From VRUB01 sp046758085 (GTDB taxonomy: Bacteria > Pseudomonadota > Gammaproteobacteria > Acidiferrobacterales > SPGG2), in assembly GCA_046758085.1 (NCBI GenBank), contig JBHHZP010000194.1, positions 1-5,462 on the forward strand: DNA of 5,462 nt, given 5' to 3'. Below the pieces are notes generated by a model that was given only the letters and a program-made list of their open reading frames with translations, was not told the DNA's origin and did not search any database. Made by a program: the position numbers and the translations under genes. The first letter of the stretch is position 1. Every line of letters starts with the position of its first letter. Shown piece by piece: positions 1-4,914 of the stretch.

Positions 1-13
1 ACACGAAAACTTG

Positions 14-31
14 CTTCGCCTGAAGGCGAGG
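14..31. repeat. Short GC-rich hairpin near window edge
   Basis: The core is CGCC-TGAA-GGCG, lengthened by T-A, T-G and C-G pairs to a stem of about 7 pairs with a four-base loop. No T-run follows on either strand, so it is not a convincing intrinsic terminator. It may belong to the end of a mobile element or to the 3' end of a gene lying off the left edge; IS200/IS605-type ends often carry a small hairpin of this kind. The structure is directly seen, the role is unknown. Confidence 0.4.
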
Positions 32-42
32 GGTTTCCACCA

Positions 43-55
43 TCCCCGAGGGGGA
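43..55. repeat. Second short hairpin, TCCCC-GAG-GGGGA
   Basis: A perfect 5-bp stem with a three-base loop, twelve bases after the first hairpin. Two hairpins in tandem upstream of the small secreted-protein gene could be an mRNA leader structure, or the tail of an element or gene off the left edge. No T-run follows. Confidence 0.35.
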
Positions 56-152
56 CACTAACAGGAAAGCCATCCGCGAGCGGGTAATCGGCATGGGAGT
101 AAATGCGCCGCTGTCTCTGGATCCAACGCCCGGCACTATGCCCGCAGCTGAT

Positions 153-158
153 AGGTGA
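153..158 (+). promoter_or_regulatory. Ribosome binding site of the small secreted-protein gene
   Basis: AGGTGA lies nine bases before the ATG at 168 and matches the anti-Shine-Dalgarno region well. It supports translation of the short unknown protein that follows. No confident -35/-10 promoter pair was recognised in bases 1-150. Confidence 0.6.
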
Positions 159-167
159 GATATTTTA

Positions 168-494
168 ATGAAGACAAAGATCTTATTGGCGAGCGTCATA
201 TTAGGGATCACCGCAGTCGGTCTCGGCTCCGGCCCGCTGTTGGCCGATGATGGGGTGGAAGAGCAAAACCAACACCCACCGTCCATCAATCCGCGGTTGA
301 AGGCTCCCTTCTTTCCCGGTTTTCGTGGGAAACCAGGCAATCCCTTTATCAGCTTTTTCATCCCTAAAGAAGGGCCGCATTATCCGTTCGAGGACGAACT
401 TGAAAAGGCCGATGATACGAGGCCTCGGGACGCTTTCGACGGCTTGAATTCATCTCACCCGCCTGTTGGCAACATCTTCAGACTCGATTTCTAA
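168..494 (+). CDS. Small secreted Pro/Phe-rich protein, function unknown
   Basis: A 108-residue protein of a family I do not recognise. Residues 1-26 look like a classic Sec signal peptide: MKTK start, hydrophobic stretch LLASVILGITAVGLG, then a small-residue cleavage site (PLLA before DDG). The mature part of about 82 residues has no further membrane segment and no cysteine. It is rich in Pro, Phe and Gly around residues 37-75 (repeated F-P and P-F pairs such as APFFPGF, GNPFISFFIP), with an acidic patch at 75-83 and a terminal FRLDF. It is probably a soluble or surface-associated periplasmic protein. The ATG is backed by a good ribosome binding site. The next gene starts 25 bases after the stop, which suggests co-transcription with the secreted SRPBCC protein. 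The signal peptide is seen; any function would be a guess. Confidence 0.75.
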   Translation: MKTKILLASVILGITAVGLGSGPLLADDGVEEQNQHPPSINPRLKAPFFPGFRGKPGNPFISFFIPKEGPHYPFEDELEKADDTRPRDAFDGLNSSHPPVGNIFRLDF

Positions 495-519
495 TCCAGG
501 GCATAGGGTGGCAGTTATT

Positions 520-1116
520 ATGCGAATCGATACTGGGCGTCTACTGTTAGTGAGCCTCACGGTGGTGCTAATGACCATGAGACCGGTTGCGGCTGCCACG
601 GTCTCTAACGTAATAGTCACGCATGATAAGGGGGCCTATCTTGTTGTCTTTGACGCGCTGGTAACGGCCCGGGTAGCGAAGGTCCGGGAGATTCTAAGCG
701 ACTATACGAGGTGGTCTCGGTTGTCCAACAGAGTCCGGAAAAGTCTTGTGTTGGAGACGTTTCCACATGGACGAATGAGGGTAATCCTAGATCTCCGTTC
801 CTGCGTACTGGTTTTCTGCAAGACCATTCGGCAGATTAAAGATCTGACAGAGCGCCCAAACGGCGACCTCTTCGCCGTGATGGTCCCGGAGCACAGCGAT
901 TTTACCTCCGGCTGGGAACGCTGGCGGATAGTTGCCGAGGGCAATGAAACCCGCGTTCAGTATTCCGCCCTGCTCGTGCCACGCTCCCGGGTACCCCCGC
1001 TCCTGGGACGGTGGGTGGTGGCGAGCAACCTTCGCCGGACGCTGACCGAAGCCGCGAACAAATTGGAAATTCTGGCCACTGCACCAACCCACCGGATAGC
1101 GCTTCAAGGTGGGTAA
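520..1116 (+). CDS. Secreted SRPBCC (START-like / polyketide cyclase-type) protein
   Basis: A 198-residue protein when started at the ATG at 520. An in-frame upstream start at 466 would overlap the previous gene and put polar residues ahead of the signal peptide, so it is less likely. Residues 1-26 form a signal peptide (hydrophobic LLLVSLTVVLMTM, then VAAA). Residues about 33-185 resemble the SRPBCC ligand-binding fold: an early strand (YLVVFDALVTA), the helix VAKVREILSDYTRWSRLS typical of the cyclase/dehydrase group, strands with SCVLVFCKT and the PEHSDFTSGWERWRI segment, then a long C-terminal helix (NLRRTLTEAANKLE). The family binds hydrophobic ligands in a deep cavity; with a signal peptide this one would act in the periplasm, perhaps on lipid or quinone-like molecules (inference). 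C95 and C100 could form a disulfide. It sits between the small secreted gene and the Sel1 gene, with 15 bases to the latter. Confidence 0.8.
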   Translation: MRIDTGRLLLVSLTVVLMTMRPVAAATVSNVIVTHDKGAYLVVFDALVTARVAKVREILSDYTRWSRLSNRVRKSLVLETFPHGRMRVILDLRSCVLVFCKTIRQIKDLTERPNGDLFAVMVPEHSDFTSGWERWRIVAEGNETRVQYSALLVPRSRVPPLLGRWVVASNLRRTLTEAANKLEILATAPTHRIALQGG

Positions 1117-1131
1117 TTAAGGTAAGAGACC

Positions 1132-1506
1132 ATGTACACACCCTTTCTGAAAGCGCAGCTTCGCGGTTACCAGACACAGCAGCACGGAAAGCACGCGACC
1201 GCAAATAAGCATGCTCATCATGCGTTGTCACGCCCAAGTCAGGGACTGCACGCCGCCGCATTCAGGCGCGGAAATCGCCATTTCCTGGCAAAAAACGCAA
1301 CCAAAGCGATTTGGTGTTATCAACTTGCTGCGAACGCGGGGCATGCACGAGCCCAATACAATCTGGGCCTCATGTACCTTAAAGGGGAGGGCCTCCCACG
1401 CGATGCCCTTTACGGGCTTGAGTGGCCTGGTAAAGCCGCGAAAAACGGAGACAAAAAGGCGCAGGCACTGCTTCATAGGACTGACGACGCGCTCATTGGG
1501 AAATGA
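1132..1506 (+). CDS. Short Sel1-repeat (TPR-like) protein
   Basis: A 124-residue protein. Residues about 41-71 are a degenerate repeat (AAAFRRGNRHFLAKNATKAI then YQLAANAG), and residues 72-107 are a good Sel1 repeat: ARAQYNLGLMYLKGEGLPRD, then W and KAAKNGD, followed by KKAQALL. Sel1 repeats form alpha-helical solenoid scaffolds for protein-protein contacts and are common in envelope and signalling proteins of proteobacteria. The first 40 residues are polar and rich in His, Gln and Lys with no obvious signal peptide, so location is uncertain. AAGG nine bases before the ATG supports this start. The gene follows the SRPBCC gene by 15 bases and probably shares its transcript. It is short for the family, with only two units, and may be a minimal or eroded member. 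Confidence 0.75.
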   Translation: MYTPFLKAQLRGYQTQQHGKHATANKHAHHALSRPSQGLHAAAFRRGNRHFLAKNATKAIWCYQLAANAGHARAQYNLGLMYLKGEGLPRDALYGLEWPGKAAKNGDKKAQALLHRTDDALIGK

Positions 1507-1693
1507 CACCGGGTGGTGGTTTCATCATGGGCGCCAGCCCACGCCCGGGGCCGTACATTCGGTTTTCGGCACCGAGCCGCTACGATAAACTCCTAAGAAA
1601 ACACTGATCGCTTACCCACAAGGTCGCCTCGCGAACTTTTCCTCGCGTCCGGGAAGGGCGGTGTAGGCATGCTGCTTGATACCGATAACGTGC
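1507..1693. other. Intergenic gap between Sel1 gene and broken TPR gene
   Basis: These 187 bases contain no convincing gene. Weak self-complementary stretches occur at 1529-1546 (GGGCG paired with CGCCC) and near 1560-1574 (TCGGT with ACCGA), neither followed by a T-run, so a terminator is possible but not supported. No clear promoter or ribosome binding site precedes the ATG at 1694. Confidence 0.4.
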
Positions 1694-2461
1694 ATGGCTG
1701 TCGAATTGAACATCGATACCCTGTTTGAGTCCGCCCAACAGGCTGACCGGGAAGGCAGAGTGGAGGCGGCGCTGGCCGGTTACAATCAAGTTCTCGCCCG
1801 TGCGCCCACCCACGTGGGGGCGCTCTATCAAAAAGCAATGCTCGCATTCCAAGCCAACCGCTTGGAGGAAAGCCTGACGTTACTTCAGGACGCTCGCGCC
1901 GCGAGGCCCGATGATGCCGAAATCAATATGAGCCTGGGCTTGTGCTGCTGCTCGCGGAGCGGACCGAGGAGGCGCTGGGCCCGCTCGAGCAGGCATCGGC
2001 CATCGCTCCTCTGTGGCAACAGCCGCATCTGAAGCAAGGTCTCGCACACCTGGCGCTTGGCCGGCGCGAGCAGATGCAGGAATGCTTTCAATGCGCCTTG
2101 ATGGCCGAGCCCGGACTTCGGGCCGCGATTGCGGACGAAAGCCAGCTTGCAGCGTTTCGCGATGAGATCAGGGTGGCCCTAGAGCTGGTCGGGGAGCGCG
2201 AGTGGGCCATCGCCAGTGCTGCCTTGGGTAGCGAGTGCGGGCGCCCATCCGACCACGGATCTCTCTCGCATCGAGCGGGGATTTCGCATCGAGTGCGGTC
2301 GTGAGCCGAGGGTATTCAATCACCCGCTGCGCCGACCGTTATTCCTCTACCTGCCCGATCTACCCGCCACGCCCTGGTTCGAGAACGAGCACTTTGATTG
2401 GGTATTCAGGGTGGAGGAGCGGCTGCCCGCAACGCAGGACAAGTCAGGCCTGAATAATTGA
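1694..2461 (+). pseudogene. Broken TPR / aspartyl-asparaginyl beta-hydroxylase gene, catalytic domain missing
   Basis: Three reading-frame pieces make one recognisable protein. From 1694 the first frame gives MAVELNIDTLFESAQQADRE and about 83 residues of TPR repeats (GRVEAALAGYNQVLARAPTH, then ALYQKAMLAFQANRLEESL). Near 1938-1942 the homology moves by one base to a second frame (VLLLAERTEEALGPLEQA), which continues the TPR and linker to about 2235. It then returns to the first frame at about 2235-2255 (TTDLSRIERGFRIECGREP, RRPLFLYLPDLPATPWFE, FDWVFRVEERLPATQD). That last part matches the linker before the catalytic domain in TPR-containing aspartyl/asparaginyl beta-hydroxylases, which are 2-oxoglutarate and iron dependent. 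Homology stops near 2445 and a stop follows at 2459. The catalytic domain with its iron-binding histidines is absent here and downstream. A working enzyme is therefore very unlikely. The start has no good ribosome binding site. Family assignment is from remembered motifs. Confidence 0.7.
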
Positions 2462-2467
2462 ATTATT
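2453..2467. repeat. 15-bp AT-only palindrome at the end of the broken gene
   Basis: AATAATT-G-AATTATT is a perfect 7-bp inverted repeat around one central base. It overlaps the stop codon that ends the truncated hydroxylase and marks the switch from GC-rich coding sequence to AT-rich spacer. It could be a protein binding site or a junction left by recombination; the arms are too close together to form a normal RNA hairpin. Confidence 0.5.
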
Positions 2468-2735
2468 GTGATTAGTCCCTGCGGTTCCTATTTTGCCCTG
2501 TGGGGTGATGCCCGTTCTTATCGTTTTAGTGCGCACTAATTTGTGCCACAGTGAGATTTGCTGGACCAGAAAATCAACGACTTACGTTGGGTTTGTGAAT
2601 TAAGCAAGCGTCGCAAGTGACTGTTTCAGTTAAAATGTTAATTTAGCCTGTGTGACTTCGAGCCACGACTGCATGGATGCAGGAGGTAGGGCAACGCAGG
2701 AGCAGTTGCCGAGGTTATCTATCCGACCATTACGT
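2462..2735. other. AT-rich spacer before the methyltransferase gene
   Basis: This gene-free stretch is clearly richer in A and T than both flanks, especially 2450-2645. It holds a 14-bp palindrome at 2526-2539, a small TGTG-C-CACA palindrome at 2542-2550 and a TAAAAT at 2631-2636 that could be a -10 element, although no good -35 sits at the right distance. It probably contains the methyltransferase promoter. It shows no trace of the missing hydroxylase catalytic domain, so it does not look like decayed coding sequence of that gene. It may have come in from elsewhere. Confidence 0.45.
2526..2539. promoter_or_regulatory. 14-bp perfect palindrome, possible operator
   Basis: TTAGTGCGCACTAA is a perfect palindrome, followed two bases later by TGTG-C-CACA (2542-2550). 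Dyads of this size commonly bind dimeric transcription factors. It lies about 210 bases upstream of the methyltransferase start, which is far for a simple repressor site but possible for an activator. The symmetry is seen; regulation is inference. Confidence 0.35.
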
Positions 2736-2743
2736 GGAGGTGA
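2736..2743 (+). promoter_or_regulatory. Strong Shine-Dalgarno site that fixes the methyltransferase start
   Basis: GGAGGTGA is a near-perfect match to the 3' end of 16S rRNA. The GGAGG core ends nine bases before the ATG at 2750 but only three bases before the in-frame TTG at 2744, so the ATG is the likely start. Such a strong site suggests efficient translation. Confidence 0.75.
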
Positions 2744-2749
2744 TTGAAG

Positions 2750-3601
2750 ATGTCGCGCACCCTCGATAAGCAGGATTTCGTCGAGCATTTTGCTGAGGAG
2801 TATCGACTTGCCCAGTCGCCGATCATGAGGGACGTCGAGCGCGCTGTTCTCGGGTGTGATTACGGCGCTACAAGCTGGACGACGCAGGCTGAGGCTGAGC
2901 GAGTCGCTCGCCTCTTGGGGTTGCGTGCGGGCAAACGACTCCTGGAGGTTGGCGCCGGCTCCGGGTGGCCAGGGCTGTTTCTGGCGCACACGACGGGCTG
3001 TGATGTGACATTGGTGGACGTACCGCTGGGGGCGATTCGGATTGCAGTTGAGAGGGCTATCTCCGAGCAGCTGGACGGCGCGTGCCGGGGGGTGGTGGCG
3101 GACGCTGCGGCGTTGCCCTTTAGCGATAACGCCTTTGATGCGATCAGCCACTCCGATGTGTTGTGTTGTCTGGACGCGAAGCGCTCGGTGTTGAGAGCAT
3201 GCAGGCAGGTGGTTCGGGCCGGCGCGCGCATGGTGTTCACGGTCATATCGATCGCACCCGGTCTGTCTTCGAACGACTATCAGCGCGCGGCGGATTGTGG
3301 CCCCCCTTGCGTGGAAGCGGCGGTCGAGTATCCGACGCTGCTGCGCCAGGCGGGGTGGGATCTTATCGATCACGTTGATGTGACGCCGGAGTATGCGTAC
3401 ACCGTTCGGCGCCTGCTCAGCGAGTGGGAGGCCCGTGCCGATGGGCTGCGCGAGTTTCATGGTACAACGGAATTTACGGAGCTGGTAATCCGTAGACGAG
3501 CAGCCCTACAAGCGATCGAAGAGGGATTGCTTAAGCGCGGGCTATTCGTCGCCGATGCCGGCGAACCCGAGAACGTAGACACGAGTCGGAAGGGCGCCTA
3601 A
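2750..3601 (+). CDS. Class I SAM-dependent methyltransferase
   Basis: A 283-residue intact protein. It has the Rossmann-type methyltransferase motifs in order: motif I LLEVGAGSGWPG at residues 64-75 (binds S-adenosylmethionine), the acidic end of strand 2 in VTLVDVP (D90, contacts the ribose), ADAAALPFSDNAFDAISHSD at about 118-136 (the methyltransferase type-11 pattern) and a following VLRACRQVVRAGARMVFTV at about 147-165. An N-terminal helical cap (residues 1-55, with FAEEYRLAQSPIMRDVERAV and GCDYGATSWTT) and a C-terminal charged helical part (about 212-265) flank the core and probably shape the substrate pocket. No signal peptide or membrane segment, so cytoplasmic. The acceptor (small molecule, lipid or other) cannot be told. 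It stands alone: the upstream neighbour is a broken gene and the downstream gene is convergent. Confidence 0.88.
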   Translation: MSRTLDKQDFVEHFAEEYRLAQSPIMRDVERAVLGCDYGATSWTTQAEAERVARLLGLRAGKRLLEVGAGSGWPGLFLAHTTGCDVTLVDVPLGAIRIAVERAISEQLDGACRGVVADAAALPFSDNAFDAISHSDVLCCLDAKRSVLRACRQVVRAGARMVFTVISIAPGLSSNDYQRAADCGPPCVEAAVEYPTLLRQAGWDLIDHVDVTPEYAYTVRRLLSEWEARADGLREFHGTTEFTELVIRRRAALQAIEEGLLKRGLFVADAGEPENVDTSRKGA

Positions 3602-3615
3602 TCCGAATATTTCAA

Positions 3616-3642
3616 CCACTAAGTACACAGAGGACACAGAGA
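3616..3642. repeat. Degenerate 9-mer tandem repeat (ACACAGAGG type)
   Basis: Three consecutive 9-base units: CCACTAAGT, ACACAGAGG and ACACAGAGA. The last two differ by one base. Similar strings built on CACAGAG/CACTAAG nine-mers occur between genes in many environmental bacteria (recalled, not searched). Function unknown. Confidence 0.55.
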
Positions 3643-3726
3643 AAGGAAAATTCAAGCAAGACCAAGATGCCTTAGCAATGGGCTGCGTTCAAGGGACACG
3701 GATCGCATCTTTCTTTCCGAGACCGT

Positions 3727-3746
3727 TGCCAGCAGGGATGCTGGCA
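3727..3746. repeat. Perfect 8-bp hairpin with GGGA loop inside the element
   Basis: TGCCAGCA and TGCTGGCA pair perfectly around GGGA. The hairpin sits off-centre, nearer the left arm of the inverted-repeat element, so the single-stranded or RNA form would be a long outer stem with at least one inner branch. Confidence 0.75.
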
Positions 3747-3757
3747 CCGAGCCTACA

Positions 3758-3789
3758 GGGACGTATACACGGCGGGACGTATACACGGC
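3758..3789. repeat. Two perfect head-to-tail copies of a 16-bp unit
   Basis: GGGACGTATACACGGC occurs twice with no gap. Each unit contains the palindrome GTATAC. The exact identity of both copies points to a recent duplication, for example by replication slippage inside the element. Copy number may vary between strains. Confidence 0.85.
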
Positions 3790-3895
3790 GTGTCCCGGAA
3801 AGAAAGATGCGATCCGTGCATCGGGTGGTTGTAGGACAGCAGTGGGCACCGCCCCCTGTCGTTTCTTGGCGCGACGATTCAGCCAGCGGAAATGG

Positions 3896-4909
3896 CTACG
3901 CCTGGGCGAACGGAATCACCCCCGGGACGAGCCATTTATCCCACATCTCATCAACCTTCGCCTGGAAGTACTCGATATCTTCGTCAACGAAGTGGGCGAA
4001 GCGACCCTGCCTCACCAGGTATTCGCGAACCGGCTTACGTTTGACCAATCCCCTCGCGATATGCTTGGACTTGCCGTACATCTTGAGCGTATGATCTTCG
4101 ACCTCGTAGAGCGGCCAAATGCCGGTCTCCACCGCAAGCTCACCGAGTTCATGGGAGTACATCGGATCGTAGTCCCAGCCCTTGGGGCAAGGATCGAGCG
4201 AGTGGATGAAGGTCGGCCCGCCGATGGCCAACGCCTTGCGCACCTTGTTCATCGTGTCCACCGCATTCCCAGCGCCAACGGTCGCGACATACTTACAGTC
4301 GGGATGACCTGCTGCCAACATCGCCGCCGTGTTCTTTTTCCAGCGCCGGTGCATGATGCGATGCACCTTGCCCGGCGGGCTGAAAGTGGAGTTCGCACCG
4401 TACGGAGAGGATCCCGACACCTGGATGTCAGTGTTGGCGTACGACTCGTTGTCGTACATCAAGATCAGCAGGTTGTAATGGGTGTGCTGGAGTGCGGCCG
4501 AAATGGCTGAGAGCCCCATGTCGGCACCGCCGCCATCGCCGCAAAATGAGATGACGTTGATCGGCTCCTCCTCCATCTTACCCTTGCGCATCATAGCCCG
4601 CAGAGCGGCGACCGTGCCGGTGGCAGCGGAGCCGGCGGATCCAAGCTGCGTGTGCATCCAGGGCACCACCCACGGCGTGGAGTAGTAGGTGGTGTTGGCT
4701 ACGTACATGCAGCCGGTGGCGCCGAGGATGATCGAGCGCGGGCCGGCCGCCTTGGCCATGAGCTTCATGAGTAACGCCGACTCGCACCCCTGACAGGTGC
4801 GGTGACCCGAGGTGAAGTACTCCTCACGGGCGACTTTCTTGATGCCCTTCCAAGGTTCGAGGACCTGCGTTGAAACGAACTCGTCGAAAGCTACAGTAGT
4901 TTCTAGCAT
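3896..4909 (-). CDS. porB: 2-oxoacid:ferredoxin oxidoreductase, beta subunit (pyruvate synthase type)
   Basis: A 337-residue thiamine-diphosphate-binding subunit that, with the alpha subunit, oxidises a 2-oxoacid (probably pyruvate) to acyl-CoA and CO2 with ferredoxin as electron acceptor, or the reverse. The diphosphate motif is seen as GDGGGADMGL from residue 124 through LILMYDNESYANT near 149-160 (N154 expected to help hold Mg). Four cysteines fit the [4Fe-4S] site next to the cofactor: C39 and C42 in HRTCQGC, C67 in GATGC, and C241 in DPCPKGWDYDP. The 3- and 25-residue spacings of the first three match the classic pyruvate:ferredoxin oxidoreductase pattern. Cytoplasmic. The ATG at 4909 follows the alpha-subunit stop by five bases, with AGGGAG eight bases ahead, inside the end of the alpha gene, so the pair is translationally linked. 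Substrate specificity (pyruvate or another 2-oxoacid) is inferred. Confidence 0.9.
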   Translation of the reverse strand: MLETTVAFDEFVSTQVLEPWKGIKKVAREEYFTSGHRTCQGCESALLMKLMAKAAGPRSIILGATGCMYVANTTYYSTPWVVPWMHTQLGSAGSAATGTVAALRAMMRKGKMEEEPINVISFCGDGGGADMGLSAISAALQHTHYNLLILMYDNESYANTDIQVSGSSPYGANSTFSPPGKVHRIMHRRWKKNTAAMLAAGHPDCKYVATVGAGNAVDTMNKVRKALAIGGPTFIHSLDPCPKGWDYDPMYSHELGELAVETGIWPLYEVEDHTLKMYGKSKHIARGLVKRKPVREYLVRQGRFAHFVDEDIEYFQAKVDEMWDKWLVPGVIPFAQA

Positions 4910-4914
4910 GATGG

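Larger units (their letters stand above)
3697..3818. mobile_element. 122-bp inverted-repeat element, MITE-like or REP-like
   Basis: The ends are perfect 23-bp inverted repeats: left arm 3697-3719 and right arm 3796-3818, sharing the core GATCGCATCTTTCTTTCC and its reverse complement. The 76 bases between them hold a hairpin (3727-3746) and a duplicated 16-mer (3758-3789). It has no coding capacity. Size, perfect ends and intergenic location fit a miniature inverted-repeat element moved by a transposase elsewhere, but no flanking target-site duplication is obvious. The alternatives are a REP-family repeat or a long terminator stem between convergent genes. Part of the inside (ACAGGGACGTATACACGGCG and the CCAGCA hairpin) resembles an intergenic repeat I recall from gammaproteobacterial genomes; this was not checked. 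Confidence 0.6.
3602..3895. other. Repeat-rich spacer between convergent genes
   Basis: About 294 bases lie between the methyltransferase stop and the porB-like stop. They contain no credible gene. The contents are a short 9-mer tandem repeat (3616-3642) and a 122-bp inverted-repeat element (3697-3818); the remaining bases to 3895 show nothing notable. With genes ending from both sides, structured DNA here could also serve as a two-way transcription terminator. Confidence 0.6.

Noticed and set aside
93..158. A 21-codon open frame upstream of the first gene
   Set aside because: It has no Shine-Dalgarno sequence and no recognisable product. A leader peptide is possible but unsupported.
1928..1950. 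Programmed -1 frameshift in the TPR gene
   Set aside because: No X-XXY-YYZ slippery heptamer or clear downstream stem is seen, and a second opposite shift plus loss of the catalytic domain fits decay or sequence error better.
2555..2620. A 21-codon stretch reading DLLDQKINDLRWVCELSKRR then stop
   Set aside because: It looks coding-like but has no start codon or ribosome binding site and a stop directly upstream. It could be a gene relict, but this is too short to support.
2630..3460. A 276-codon open frame on the minus strand
   Set aside because: It lies opposite the methyltransferase, whose motifs are clear. The minus-strand product is rich in Arg, Pro and His without recognisable motifs, typical of an antisense shadow.
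3758..3789. The tandem 16-mers as a CRISPR array
   Set aside because: There are only two units, with no spacer between them and no cas gene nearby.
3652..3849. A 65-codon minus-strand frame running through the inverted-repeat element
   Set aside because: It is formed by the repeat itself and has no ribosome binding site or family resemblance.
3842..4510. A 222-codon open frame on the plus strand
   Set aside because: It is antisense to the well-supported beta subunit gene and encodes no recognisable domain.
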